Below are positions 1 through 9,524 of a stretch of 64,000 bases of DNA, one piece after another; the stretch's first letter is position 1, and every line of letters starts with the position of its first letter. Under the pieces are notes generated by a model, which saw only the letters and a list, made by a program, of their open reading frames with translations, did no database searches and was not told the origin of the DNA. Source of the DNA: Saccharopolyspora shandongensis (GTDB lineage Bacteria > Actinomycetota > Actinomycetes > Mycobacteriales > Pseudonocardiaceae). The position numbers were made by a program, and so were the translations under genes. Location: NCBI RefSeq assembly GCF_900106995.1, contig NZ_FNOK01000017.1, positions 95,443-159,442 of the forward strand, written 5' to 3'.

Positions 1-222
1 CGGTGCCCGGTAGGACACGACGTCGCCGGGTTGGCAGTCGAGCTCGCGGCAGATGGCGGTGAGGGTGCTGAAGCGGATCGCCTTGGCGCGGTTGTTCTTC
101 AGGATGGACAGGTTGGCGATCGTCACGTCGACGCGCGCGGCGAGCTCCGCGAGGGTCATGTCGCGCTCGGCGAGCAGCCGGTCCAGGTGGCACTCGATCC
201 GGTGCGGTTCCTCCGGCGGCAT
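1..222 (-). CDS. XRE/Cro-type HTH regulator (YozG-like), C-terminus cut by window edge
   Basis: The 74 visible codons encode a short helix-turn-helix protein. The stretch MTLAELAARVDVTIANLSIL followed by an NN-RAKAIRFSTLTAICREL region matches the small Cro/C1-type (YozG-like) DNA-binding fold, probably 75-80 residues when complete. Its ATG overlaps the stop of the DUF2975 gene upstream (TGATG), so the two are translationally coupled. YozG-like proteins are regularly encoded directly behind a DUF2975 membrane protein, and regulator plus membrane partner are assumed to act together. The palindrome at 841-877 is the likely operator. The 3' end lies outside the window. The family call is secure; target genes are unknown. 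Confidence 0.85.
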   Translation of the reverse strand, partial: MPPEEPHRIECHLDRLLAERDMTLAELAARVDVTIANLSILKNNRAKAIRFSTLTAICRELDCQPGDVVSYRAP

Positions 223-824
223 CAGACCAGTCCTTCGGTATCGGCGCGCAGCCGGGCGCCGTTGCGGAACGCCACGGCGGCGGCCGCGACGAGCAGGCCC
301 AGGAACAGCGAGGTCAGGTCGAACTCGGCGACGACGCGGATGGCGTTCTCCGCCGGCGTCCCGGCGGCCAGCAGATCCGTGGTGACCATGTCCGCCAGCG
401 GAACCAGGAAACCCCGCAGCGGAAGGGCGATCGCGATGGCGAGCAGGCGCGGCGCGTTCCGAGGCGCGAAGAGGTCGCTGTCGCGGAACGTCCGGGCGAC
501 CTGGAGCAGGATCGAGAGGATCGCCACGAGCAGCAGGTTGCCGACGAGTTCGGGCAGGACGAGCAGCAGCCGGTCCGCGAAGCCGGGCGCGGCGAAGACC
601 AGCTCGGCGTGGTCGGTTCCACGCAGCGCGACCGCGCCCGGGACGCCGGGAAGCTGCGCGGCATCGGCGAGCCGGACCTCGCGCGTGTCGACCGGCGGCA
701 GCGGGCCGGTCACGCCGAGGACCGGGAAGAGGACGCCGAACAGGCCCACCAGCAGCAGCCCGAGCCCGATCGCGGCCTCCAGGGCCCGGCTGTCGGCCCG
801 CGTCCACCAAGACGTGCTTCCCAT
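222..824 (-). CDS. DUF2975 four-helix membrane protein
   Basis: This 200-residue protein has about four hydrophobic segments: near residues 15-40 (AAIGLGLLLVGLFGVLF), 90-115 (LVGNLLLVAILSILL), 130-150 and 175-192 (FLGLLVAAAAVAF). That is the topology of DUF2975 proteins. The start chosen is the ATG at 824, giving MGSTSWWTRADSRALE. The following XRE gene overlaps its stop codon, the standard family arrangement. A role as membrane sensor or antagonist of the HTH partner is inferred from the pairing only; no enzymatic motif is visible. Confidence 0.8.
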   Translation of the reverse strand: MGSTSWWTRADSRALEAAIGLGLLLVGLFGVLFPVLGVTGPLPPVDTREVRLADAAQLPGVPGAVALRGTDHAELVFAAPGFADRLLLVLPELVGNLLLVAILSILLQVARTFRDSDLFAPRNAPRLLAIAIALPLRGFLVPLADMVTTDLLAAGTPAENAIRVVAEFDLTSLFLGLLVAAAAVAFRNGARLRADTEGLV

Positions 825-840
825 GTGCGCCACCCTTCGG

Positions 841-877
841 CCATATCGTTTCTCGATACTATCGAAAAACGATATGG
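841..877. promoter_or_regulatory. 37-bp palindrome, probable operator/promoter of the DUF2975-HTH operon
   Basis: CCATATCGTTT at 841-851 is repeated inverted at 867-877 (AAACGATATGG). The symmetry continues inward through TCGATA/TATCGA to a centre at 859, with a single mismatched pair (852/866). The arms are AT-rich in a 70% G+C region and there is no T-run, so this is a protein-binding site rather than a terminator. It lies 17 bp upstream of the DUF2975 start and immediately after the nitroreductase stop. The HTH protein of the operon is the obvious candidate ligand. Confidence 0.6.
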
Positions 878-889
878 CACGGGAAGGGT

Positions 890-1519
890 TCAGAACAGCG
901 GCTCGCCCCAGGTGTCGGTGAAGACCAGCTCGGACAGCGGCTTGCGGATGCGCGGGCGGAGTTCCTTCTCCTGCAACCGCTCCGGCATGCCGTCCAAGGT
1001 GCCCAGACCGCCCACCGCGATCGCGATCATCGGCTCGAACTCGGCGGGCACGCCGAACTCGGCGCGCGCGGCGTCCCGGTCCATCCCGGCCATCTGGTGC
1101 GCGTAAAGACCCTCCGCGACGGCCTGCAGCACGAGGTTCTGGGCCGCCAGCGCCAGCCCGTACTCGCCGTAGGGCATCGGCTCGCCGTCCTCGTCGACCA
1201 CCCGCGCGACGCCGATCGCCAGCGCCGCCGCGTTGCTGGTCCAGCCCTTGTTGCCGCGCGACAACGTGCCGTGGATCCGGTCGAAGGTCGCCTCGCCCCG
1301 GCGCGCCGCGATGAACCGCGCGGGCTGTGTGTTGCCCCACGACGGCGCCCACCTGGCCGCCTCGAACAACGCCGTGAACTGCCGGTCGCCGATCGCCGTG
1401 GCCGGGTCCAGCGCGCGCGGGCTCCACCGCTCGGCCAGCAGCGGGTGCAACGGCACCGACGTCTCGGCGGGCTTGCTCGCCGGAACCTCGGCGGTGTATT
1501 CCTCGGCAGTCACGGGCAC
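890..1519 (-). CDS. Nitroreductase family protein
   Basis: This is a 209-residue FMN-dependent nitroreductase-fold protein. Near residue 30 the motif ERWSPRALDP is the typical N-terminal flavin phosphate-binding segment (xRRSxRxF type). FEAARWAPSWGNTQPARF follows, with the conserved APSxxNxQP core that contacts FMN. The C-terminal half has AAQNLVLQAVAEGLYAHQM, the usual helix after the active site. Family members reduce nitro groups, quinones or enones with NAD(P)H; the substrate cannot be read from sequence. It stands alone between the palindrome at 841-877 and a membrane glycosyltransferase on the same strand. Confidence 0.85.
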   Translation of the reverse strand: MPVTAEEYTAEVPASKPAETSVPLHPLLAERWSPRALDPATAIGDRQFTALFEAARWAPSWGNTQPARFIAARRGEATFDRIHGTLSRGNKGWTSNAAALAIGVARVVDEDGEPMPYGEYGLALAAQNLVLQAVAEGLYAHQMAGMDRDAARAEFGVPAEFEPMIAIAVGGLGTLDGMPERLQEKELRPRIRKPLSELVFTDTWGEPLF

Positions 1520-1568
1520 CTCCTGGATCGCTGGTGGCGAGTCTGTCCGCCGCCCACGCCGATGTCCA

Positions 1569-2846
1569 TCAGATCGCGTACTGCCACGCCGTCAGCGAGT
1601 AGGCGCCGAACCACGAGCCGAAGAACACCAGCAGCACCGCGGTGGTCACCGCCGTCGTCGTCCGGCGCCGCGCCAACCCGATCGCAACCGGGATGAGCAG
1701 CGGGAACGCGGGCAGCATCAGGCGGACCTTGGAGTACATCAAGCCGTCCGAGCCCAGGTCCAGCACCAGCACGGCGGCCGCGAACGCCACCAGCGGCCAC
1801 GGCATCCGCTGCCGCACGCACAGCACCAGCAGCACCAGCGCGGCCAGCACGATCCACACCGTGAACGTCTCGAGCACCGACTTGTCCTTGGTCAGCGCCT
1901 CGATCATGAACTCGAACGTGGCCTTCCCGCCGTCGAACGCCGATGACCAGCCCCGCTGCTGGAGCGCGAAGTAACCGGTGAGGCTGTCCGTCTGGGCCCC
2001 CACCCAGCCGATGTAGGCCAGCATCCCGGCCGGCGCCAGCACGATCGCCAGCCACGGGCGCCAGGTGTCCCGGCGGCGCACGATCGCCACCAGCGCGGCC
2101 AGCCCGACCACCCCGATCAGCGCCGCGGCCGTCGGCCGCACCAACCCGGCACCGGCGCAGCACAGCCCGGCCAGCAGCCAGTTCCGCTCGACGACCCCGA
2201 TCAGCGCCCAGATCGCCAACGCGCAGAACAACGCCTCGGAGTACGCCATCGACAGCACCACGGACATCGGGGCCGCCGCGAACAGCACGACCAGCAGCAA
2301 CCCGGCGACCTGCGAGCCGCCGACCCGGCGCCCCAGCCGGGCCAGCCCGTACGCGGCCACCACGCCGCAGGCCAGGCTCGCGGTGATCGCCCCGCCGGTG
2401 ACGCTGACGCCCGGGACCAGCGAAAACGCCGTGATCAACCACGGATAGCCGGGGAAGAACGCCATCGGCGTCTCGGGATAGCGGTTGCCGAAACCGTCGA
2501 CCATGCTCGGGTCGACACCGGCGTACCCGTTCGCCGCGATCTCCAGGTACCAGTGGCCGTCCCAGGCCTGCAGGTTGTCGACCAACGCCTCGTCGTTCGC
2601 GGCCGACAGCCACGCCAGCACCAGCAGTCCGACCAGCCGGATTGCGAGGTAAACCACAGCAGGGGCGAAAGCGACGATCATCCGGCGCTGCCGAGGCGAG
2701 CCCCGGCGCAGCCACTCGGACAACCCCGAGTCCGGTTGTTTCCGCAGCGTAGCCGCGGTGTTTCCAACATCACTCAGAGGTGGATCGATCGCTCCTGGAG
2801 GGGTGGACAACCCGGTCCTCCGCTCTTGTCGACAATCGCGTCCCAC
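1569..2846 (-). CDS. Multi-pass membrane glycosyltransferase (mannosyltransferase/PIG-V-like)
   Basis: The protein has up to 425 residues and about ten hydrophobic segments. Directly after the first transmembrane helix it carries WDGHWYLEIAANGY, close to the WDxxWYxxIAxxGY signature of PIG-V-like and other GT-C mannosyltransferases, with the Asp as likely lipid-sugar-binding residue. Further down, FFPGYPWLITAF and SMAYSEALFCALA are also typical. The start is uncertain: the first 55 residues are polar, and an internal ATG at MIVAFAPAVVYL just before the first helix is possible. The acceptor (protein, lipid or polysaccharide) is unknown. It is divergent from lysC, with 239 bp between them. Confidence 0.7.
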   Translation of the reverse strand: MGRDCRQERRTGLSTPPGAIDPPLSDVGNTAATLRKQPDSGLSEWLRRGSPRQRRMIVAFAPAVVYLAIRLVGLLVLAWLSAANDEALVDNLQAWDGHWYLEIAANGYAGVDPSMVDGFGNRYPETPMAFFPGYPWLITAFSLVPGVSVTGGAITASLACGVVAAYGLARLGRRVGGSQVAGLLLVVLFAAAPMSVVLSMAYSEALFCALAIWALIGVVERNWLLAGLCCAGAGLVRPTAAALIGVVGLAALVAIVRRRDTWRPWLAIVLAPAGMLAYIGWVGAQTDSLTGYFALQQRGWSSAFDGGKATFEFMIEALTKDKSVLETFTVWIVLAALVLLVLCVRQRMPWPLVAFAAAVLVLDLGSDGLMYSKVRLMLPAFPLLIPVAIGLARRRTTTAVTTAVLLVFFGSWFGAYSLTAWQYAI

Positions 2847-3085
2847 AGGGTAGTGGCGGCATTTGGGATTGGGGTCGGGCGGTACCGGTTCGGTAGGCTA
2901 GTCCGGCAGCGGAGCGACCTGGTAGGAGGCCGTTTCGGCCCGGTGGGCCGACGCTGTCACCTGCCCGGTCGCGGGGCCCTCCGGCCCGCCACGCGGTGTG
3001 CCGGGGTGCTCCTTCGTCCACTCGGTGTCAGTGCGGGGACAACCCGCGCCCGGGACGGCCGCACGGTCGAGGAGGTTTGTTTCAC
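2847..3085 (+). promoter_or_regulatory. Promoter/leader region of lysC-asd
   Basis: This is a non-coding gap between the divergent glycosyltransferase and lysC. A possible -10 element (TAGGCT, about 2895) lies in the left half, implying a leader of roughly 180 nt. The strong Shine-Dalgarno GAGGAGG at 3069-3075 sits 10 nt before the GTG start and decides that start. No recognisable lysine riboswitch was seen, consistent with actinobacterial lysC being controlled mainly by allosteric feedback. Confidence 0.45.
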
Positions 3086-4350
<1,265 letters not shown>

Positions 4351-4351
<1 letters not shown>

Positions 4352-5415
4352 TGGCCCAGGAGAAGACACCGACGCTGGCAATCGTGGGTGCCACCGGCGC
4401 GGTCGGCACTGTCATGATCGACATCATCAACAACCGCGAGTCGGTGCCGTGGGGCGAGATCCGGTTGATCGCCTCGGCCCGGTCCGCGGGCAAGAAGATC
4501 ACCGTGCGCGGCGAGGAGCTCACCGTCGTGGAGCTCGCGCCGGAGGCGTTCGACGGCGTGGACATCGCGCTGTTCGACGTGCCGGACGAGGTGTCCGCGC
4601 AGTGGGCGCCGGTGGCCGTCGAGCGCGGCGCCGTCGCGGTGGACAACTCCGGCGCGTTCCGGATGGACCCCGACGTGCCGCTGGTGGTGCCCGAGGTCAA
4701 CGCGGAGAAGGCGCACGAGCGCCCGAAGGGGATCATCGCGAACCCCAACTGCACGACGCTGTCGATGATGGCCGCGCTGGGCGCGCTGCACCGCGAGTTC
4801 GGCCTCCGCGAACTGGTCGTCTCCTCCTACCAGGCCGCCTCCGGTGCTGGTCAGGAAGGCATCGACCGGCTGTACGCGGAGATCGCGGCGGTGGCGGGCA
4901 AGGGCGTCGGCCAGCGGGCCGGCGACGTCGCCGAGGCGCTGGCCGCGGCCGGGCTGCCGGAGGAGACGCCGTTCAAGGCGCCGCTGGCGCTCAACGTGGT
5001 GCCGTGGGCCGGTTCGCGCAAGGACGACGGCTGGACCTCTGAGGAGCTGAAGGTCCGCAACGAGTCCCGCAAGATCCTCGGCATCTCGGACCTGAAGGTC
5101 TCCGCGACCTGCGTCCGCGTGCCGGTGGTGACCACGCACTCGCTGGCGGTGCACGCCACCTTCGAGCGCGAGGTGACCGTCGAGCAGGCGCACCGCGTGT
5201 TCGAGGCGCAGCCGACGATCGTCCTGCAGGACGACCACGACAACGGCGTGTTCCCGACCCCGGCCGGCGTGGTCGGCGGCGACCCGACGTACGTGGGCCG
5301 GGTCCGGCAGGCGCTGGACTTCCCGAACACGCTGGACTTCTTCGTCTGCGGCGACAACCTCCGCAAGGGCGCGGCGCTCAACACCTACGAGATCGCCGAA
5401 ACCCTCGCGAAGTAA
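4351..5415 (+). CDS. asd: Aspartate-semialdehyde dehydrogenase
   Basis: This is a 354-residue NADP-dependent aspartate-beta-semialdehyde dehydrogenase, the second step after lysC. It starts with the dinucleotide-binding loop [14 protein letters not shown] (GxxGxVG). The catalytic cysteine is in [10 protein letters not shown] near residue 132, with a substrate-binding SYQAASGAG stretch, and the general-base histidine lies in the LAVHATFE region. Its ATG shares bases with the lysC stop, so the pair is a coupled two-gene operon that ends at the hairpin at 5430-5473. Confidence 0.97.
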
Positions 5416-5429
5416 GCCCCACGGGCTCG

Positions 5430-5473
5430 AAAAGGGCGCCTTCCCCCTGGTAGACGGGGGAGGGTGCCCTTTT
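5430..5473 (+). terminator. Rho-independent terminator of lysC-asd
   Basis: AAAAGGGCGCCTTCCCCC and its near-complement GGGGGAGGGTGCCCTTTT flank a short loop (about 5448-5455) just after the asd stop. The right arm ends in TTTT, so this works as an intrinsic terminator on the plus strand. Confidence 0.85.
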
Positions 5474-5552
5474 GTGATATGAGTTCATTCGAACGTGTGT
5501 TTGTGCCCAATTCTCCTTGAAGGCCGGAACCGGCGTCCGCCACAGTGGGCCC

Positions 5553-5747
5553 ATGAACATCATTTCCTGGCCCGATCACCTGTTGACCCTGGACGAATTC
5601 GTGGCGCTGCCGGAGGACAAGTCGGCCGCTGCGAACCCGCTGGAAGGAGCGTGGATCGGTGGCTGTGCGTATCGGGTTCGACGCGCTCGGCTCGTGTGCG
5701 CGCGGGGCCGCGACCTGAGCGGCTTGGTTGCGGCATCCGGCGGTTAG
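5553..5747 (+). pseudogene. Truncated Uma2-family (DUF820) nuclease-fold gene
   Basis: The ATG at 5553 begins MNIISWPDHLLTLDEFVALP, which closely resembles the amino terminus of actinomycete Uma2/DUF820 proteins (PD-(D/E)XK-like fold), normally 180-200 residues. After about 24 residues (EDKSAAANPLEGAW) the similarity stops and the frame runs in low-information sequence to a stop at 5745. The conserved YELVDG segment and the catalytic Asp/Glu/Lys region are missing. Most likely a deletion remnant left between asd and the sugar kinase. Confidence 0.5.
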
Positions 5748-5756
5748 GTTGGGGGC

Positions 5757-7232
5757 ATGAGTCATGCTCCGGTCGTCCTCGGAATCGATCTCGGTACCAC
5801 CGCGACGAAGGTCGTCGCGGCGGGCAGCGACGCTCATGTGCTGCACCAGACCGAGCGCGGTTATCCGCTGCGCACCGAGGAGCCCGGAGAGGCGACGCAG
5901 GACGCCGTCCAGGTCCGGGACGCGGCGATCGCGGCGCTGGCCGAGTGCGTGGCCTGGGCGAAGGAGCACGGCCACCCGGTCGCGGCGCTGTCGTTCAGCA
6001 CGTCGATGCACACGGTCGTCGGGCTCGACTCGGCCGGTGAGCCGGCCACGCCGTCGTTCAACTGGGCCGACACCCAGGCGGCCGAGGTGGCGGCGCGGCT
6101 GCGGTCAGACTGGGACGCCTCGTCGGCCCTGCACCGGGCCACGGGGACGCCGGTGCACACCCAGTCGGTCATGGTGAAGCTGGCTTGGTTGACCGGAAGT
6201 CGCCCGGACCTGACGCGTGACGTGGTGCGGTGGTGCGCGCTGAAGGACTTCGTCGTCGCCGACTTCGTGGGCGGGTTCGTCACCGAGTATTCGCTGAGCT
6301 CGGGCAGTGGCCTGCAGGACATGACGACGCTGCGGTGGCACGAGCCGGCGCTGGAGGTCGCGGGCATCCGTGCCGACCAGCTGCCGGAGATCCACGCGCC
6401 GACCGACACGCTGCCGCTGAAATCGCAGGTGGCCAAGGCCGTCGGCCTGCCGGAGGGGCTGCCGGTGGTGCTCGGCGGCGGGGACGGCCCGCTGGCGAAC
6501 CTCGGCGTCGGGGCGGTCAGCCCCGGTGTCGCCGCGCTGTCGCTCGGCACCAGCGGGGCGCTGCGGGTGACGCGCGACCGGCCGGGCGTCGACGACCGGT
6601 GCCGGACGTTCAGCTATGCGATGGGCGACGGGCTCTGGGTGATCGGCGGTGCCGTGAGCAACGGCGCGGTGGTCGCGCAGTGGGCGTCGGAGGCCTTCGG
6701 AGTCGACGTCGCGGACCTGCTCGACGAGGCCGCCGTAGTGCCGGCGGGGGCGAACGGGCTGATGGCCCTGCCGTACCTGCTCGGCGAGCGGGCCCCGTGG
6801 TGGGAGCCGGGCCTGACCGGCTCGTTCGTCGGGCTGCGGCACTCGCACGGCCGCGCCGAGATGACGCGTGCCGTGGTGGAGGGCGTCGCGCAGCAGCTCG
6901 CGCTGGTGCGGGACGCGGTAGTCGATTCCGGGGCCGAGGTGCGTGCGGTGCGGGCCACCGGCGGCGGCTTTCGCAGTGCGTTGTGGGCCGATGCCATCTC
7001 CGCGGCGCTCGACATCGACCTGGAGCTGGCCGAGGGCAGCGGCGGTTCCGGGCTCGGCGCGGTGCTGCTGGGCTGGCGGGCGCTCGGCGAGTTCGACTCG
7101 CTGGAGCGCGCCGCCGAGCTGGTGACGCCGGAGGGCAAGGTCTCGCCGGACCCGGCGGCGGCCCGGGAGATGGAGCGCCGCCGACCGCTGGTGGAGCAGC
7201 TGCACGCGACGCTGCGCGACTTCGAGCTCTGA
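5757..7232 (+). CDS. FGGY-family carbohydrate kinase, gluconokinase-like
   Basis: This 491-residue sugar kinase has the FGGY architecture. The N-terminal ATPase lobe begins VVLGIDLGTTATKVV (phosphate-1 motif). FSTSMHTVVGLD and FNWADTQA are substrate-side segments, followed by TGTPVHTQSVMVKLAWL, which resembles the gluconate-kinase branch. The second lobe has GGGDGPLANLG (catalytic Asp), LSLGTSGALRV (phosphate-2) and VRATGGGFRSALWADAISAAL (FGGY signature 2). It phosphorylates a sugar or sugar acid with ATP; gluconate is the best guess, xylulose or glycerol less likely. No transporter or pathway gene is adjacent. Confidence 0.85.
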   Translation: MSHAPVVLGIDLGTTATKVVAAGSDAHVLHQTERGYPLRTEEPGEATQDAVQVRDAAIAALAECVAWAKEHGHPVAALSFSTSMHTVVGLDSAGEPATPSFNWADTQAAEVAARLRSDWDASSALHRATGTPVHTQSVMVKLAWLTGSRPDLTRDVVRWCALKDFVVADFVGGFVTEYSLSSGSGLQDMTTLRWHEPALEVAGIRADQLPEIHAPTDTLPLKSQVAKAVGLPEGLPVVLGGGDGPLANLGVGAVSPGVAALSLGTSGALRVTRDRPGVDDRCRTFSYAMGDGLWVIGGAVSNGAVVAQWASEAFGVDVADLLDEAAVVPAGANGLMALPYLLGERAPWWEPGLTGSFVGLRHSHGRAEMTRAVVEGVAQQLALVRDAVVDSGAEVRAVRATGGGFRSALWADAISAALDIDLELAEGSGGSGLGAVLLGWRALGEFDSLERAAELVTPEGKVSPDPAAAREMERRRPLVEQLHATLRDFEL

Positions 7233-7326
7233 ACCGGCTCCGGTCGGATACGCCGATCGGTTGAGCCAAGTGGTCGCAACCGGTGGGCCGGGTGCAGCAA
7301 TCCAGGGTGCCGACCGGGTTCAATTC

Positions 7327-7366
7327 TGGTTCAGACCAATTTTTCGGTGGCATACTTGGCCTCGCT
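7327..7366 (+). promoter_or_regulatory. Fur-type operator/promoter upstream of the Fur gene
   Basis: TGGTTCAGACCA (7327-7338) is a 4-nt-spaced inverted repeat in an AT-rich stretch. It is followed by TGGCATACT (7348-7356), whose CATACT resembles a -10 box. The -10 lies only about 10 nt before the ATG at 7367, so the transcript is probably leaderless or nearly so, as known for mycobacterial furA. Autoregulation by the encoded Fur protein is the expected logic. Confidence 0.5.
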
Positions 7367-7864
7367 ATGACCCTCAGTGCGGCCGAGAGCAACCACGCCA
7401 CCAGCGCGGACGACCCGCGCGAGCGGTTGCGTGCCGCCGGACTCCGGGTCACCAAACCGCGACTCGCAGTGCTGCGGTGGCTGGTCGGTCATCCGCACGC
7501 GACGGCGGACCAGGTGGCGACAGCGGTGCGCCGGCAGCTGGGTTCGGTGTCCACACAGGCCGTCTACGACGTGCTCAATGCGTGCAGCAACGCCGGGCTG
7601 CTGCGGAGGATCGAGCCCGCCGGCCACCCGGCGCGCTTCGAGACCCGGACCGCCGACAACCACCACCACCTGGTGTGCCGCAACTGCGGCCGAACCGAGG
7701 ACGTGGACTGCGTCCACGGCGAGGCCCCGTGCCTGACGCCGTCGTCCACGTCGGGCTACGAGGTGGACGAAGCGGAGGTCGTGTTCTGGGGCTACTGCCC
7801 GGACTGCCGATCCTCGGCGACCGCGCCCGAGGAGTCCGGCCGCCACGACGAGGAACGATCATGA
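7367..7864 (+). CDS. Fur-family metalloregulator (FurA-like)
   Basis: This is a 165-residue ferric-uptake-regulator family protein. The N-terminal winged helix (about residues 18-90) includes LRVTKPRLAVLRWL and VSTQAVYDVLNACSNAGLLRRIE. The dimerisation/metal domain carries DNHHHLVCRNCGRTEDVDC (regulatory histidines plus a CxxC) and a second CPDC near the C-terminus, giving the structural Zn site. The ATG at 7367 matches the promoter position. Relatives of this subtype usually precede katG and repress it, but no catalase-peroxidase follows here: the next 770 bp look decayed. Confidence 0.9.
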   Translation: MTLSAAESNHATSADDPRERLRAAGLRVTKPRLAVLRWLVGHPHATADQVATAVRRQLGSVSTQAVYDVLNACSNAGLLRRIEPAGHPARFETRTADNHHHLVCRNCGRTEDVDCVHGEAPCLTPSSTSGYEVDEAEVVFWGYCPDCRSSATAPEESGRHDEERS

Positions 7865-7970
7865 ACCCGGCATGACGTGCATCCCTGCGGCCAACGACGT
7901 CGTGAAGGCCCGGGAGCTCCGCCCGGATCCGAAACTCCGCATCCACTGAACTGGGGTGTTGCGACGACTC

Positions 7971-8057
7971 CTAGAACCCGAGCGGGTCCCATGCCTTCGC
8001 GTGTTCCGGTATCGCGGCGTCGTCCTCGACTTCGCCGTCCAGCGCTGGTGAGCTCAT
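7971..8057 (-). CDS. Possible 28-residue peptide, unrecognised
   Basis: The reading frame begins at an ATG 5-6 nt after a GGGAAGAG ribosome-binding-like sequence. It encodes MSSPALDGEVEDDAAIPEHA followed by KAWDPLGF and a stop. It is acidic and ends in a distinctive aromatic/Pro/Gly tail. I recognise no family. The length and lack of context make this weak; it could equally be a gene remnant. Confidence 0.2.
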   Translation of the reverse strand: MSSPALDGEVEDDAAIPEHAKAWDPLGF

Positions 8058-8256
8058 GAATGCTCTTCCCGATCAGGCCTCGTACGTCCTGTTCTCCGCA
8101 CTGGGCCCGAATCGGGTCCACGGGTGATCTGACCGAGACGAGGATTCGGCTCGCACGCGGCGCTACGTGACTTGGGGTAATGGGCGCCCGCAGGGCCTGA
8201 GTGGGACGTGCAGGTGCGGGCGAGCAGGTGAGTCCGAGCACGGCGGGCCTATTTTC

Positions 8257-8300
8257 TTGACTAATTCCAGTTTTCTGATGGCATACTGGAACCCGTCATG
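8257..8300 (+). promoter_or_regulatory. Orphan Fur-type promoter/operator
   Basis: TTGACTAATTCCAG (8257-8270) is followed by TGGCATACTGGAA, ending at 8291. TTCCAGT (8265-8271) and ACTGGAA (8285-8291) form an inverted repeat around the -10-like CATACT. The layout mirrors the promoter in front of the Fur gene at 7327-7366, down to an ATGACC about 10 nt after the -10. The ATG at 8298 opens a frame of only 12 codons, so the original target gene seems lost. Confidence 0.45.
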
Positions 8301-8637
8301 ACCCGCGGCGAGCGAGCTGGGCCGCACTGGCGATGAGATCGCCGCCGAGGTCAAGGGCCGACGACGTCGGCCCGCCGCTGCTGACTGCGGCAACCACCAC
8401 GAGTGAAGACCCGGGAGCCCCCGTCTCCCGGGTCTTCGCCCATCCGGGCCGGTGATCGCGTCGGACCGCCCTGTCGCTCCAGGCGAAATCGGCCATCGCG
8501 GCCGACGCCATGACCAATCCACAATGGATGGTCATGAGCCGCGGGAGTGGGCCCTCGGGGGTCACCGAGGCTCAGGGGTGAACGCCTGCGCCGGCGTTGC
8601 CTGGCGCCGATGTGGTTCCCGAACCGCCTCGCGCCGA

Positions 8638-9498
8638 TCAGGGGCGCTGGCGGACCTCGTCCACGAACGCGGTCTCGACTTCGGCCGAGAACGTCGAGCC
8701 GAGGTAGGCGTAGGTGGTGGGATCGAAGACCAGGATCTCCTCGCGGATGTTCTCGCCGTCGGGCTTCGGGAACGAGATGCCGACACCGGTCCTGCCGATC
8801 GCGTCCTTCGCGTCCTCGACCACGGAGATGCCGGGGACCTTGGTCGCAGCCTCGAACACGGCCGCTCTCGACTCCGGTCGCACGTACGACTCGGCGACGA
8901 TGTCGCGGATCTCCTCGCCGATGAGCCACGCGCTGCCGGGGTCGGAGCTGCGCTCCTTCAGGTAGTCCAGCATTCCGGCGGCGTCGGTCGGCAGGACGTA
9001 GATGTGCCCGGGAACCGGCGAGCAGCATCCGGTCTCATCGATTGCGGGGGTGTAGGTCTTGCTGTCCCCGCAGCGGGGCACCTCCAGCTCGGTTTCCCCG
9101 CCGTACTGCACGATGAGGCCGTCGCGCGTCCCGTCCGCGGACAGCCACGTCTCGCGGATTCCGGCGGCGCTCTGGGACTTCGTGTAGACGAACTGATCGG
9201 GCCGCGGCGGGTGGTCGGGGAGATCCGGCGTCGCGGTGACCAGTGCCGATTCGGCGTTCGCCGTCGGGGTGCCCCTGTCGCTCTCCCCGAACGGAGCGAG
9301 AGTGAGCACGCCGGAGATCGCGGCGGCGAGACCAACCGCGACCGCGCCCGGCCACGCCAGTCGTCGCAGCGGTCGGCGCTGTCGCATCGCGGCGGGTGCG
9401 TCGCCCGCGGTGGTCCGGCGGTCGTGGGCCGGTTCGCCCGGAAGCTCCGTGGCGCGACCGGAATCGCGGATCGGCTGCGTCTCGTCGAACTTCGTCAT
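8638..9498 (-). CDS. CU044_5270-type membrane-anchored extracellular protein
   Basis: This 286-residue protein has a polar N-terminus of about 50 residues, one transmembrane helix (LAWPGAVAVGLAAAISGVLT, about 52-71) and a large outer domain. That domain contains PPRPDQFVYTKSQS, the hallmark start of the CU044_5270 family, and ETGCCSPVPGHIYVLPTDAA. The family is normally co-transcribed behind an ECF-type sigma factor and is thought to act as its membrane partner. The ATG at 9498 is chosen for its GGGAG site. Immediately upstream only a possible fragment of the sigma gene is left. Confidence 0.7.
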   Translation of the reverse strand: MTKFDETQPIRDSGRATELPGEPAHDRRTTAGDAPAAMRQRRPLRRLAWPGAVAVGLAAAISGVLTLAPFGESDRGTPTANAESALVTATPDLPDHPPRPDQFVYTKSQSAAGIRETWLSADGTRDGLIVQYGGETELEVPRCGDSKTYTPAIDETGCCSPVPGHIYVLPTDAAGMLDYLKERSSDPGSAWLIGEEIRDIVAESYVRPESRAAVFEAATKVPGISVVEDAKDAIGRTGVGISFPKPDGENIREEILVFDPTTYAYLGSTFSAEVETAFVDEVRQRP

Positions 9499-9524
9499 GA
9501 ACTGCTCCCAAAGAGGTCTGCGGG

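Larger units (their letters stand above)
7865..8637. other. Gene-poor, apparently decayed 770-bp stretch
   Basis: No convincing protein gene is found between the Fur gene and the CU044_5270-type gene. It holds a 28-codon minus-strand frame (7971-8057) and a Fur-like promoter with nothing intact behind it (8257-8300); both are listed separately. The remainder shows neither codon bias nor recognisable homology. It may be what is left of a gene formerly regulated by Fur. Confidence 0.5.

Noticed and set aside
2847..3085. Lysine riboswitch in front of lysC
   Set aside because: The leader is short and lacks the conserved multi-helix junction sequences; actinobacterial lysC is usually feedback-regulated at enzyme level.
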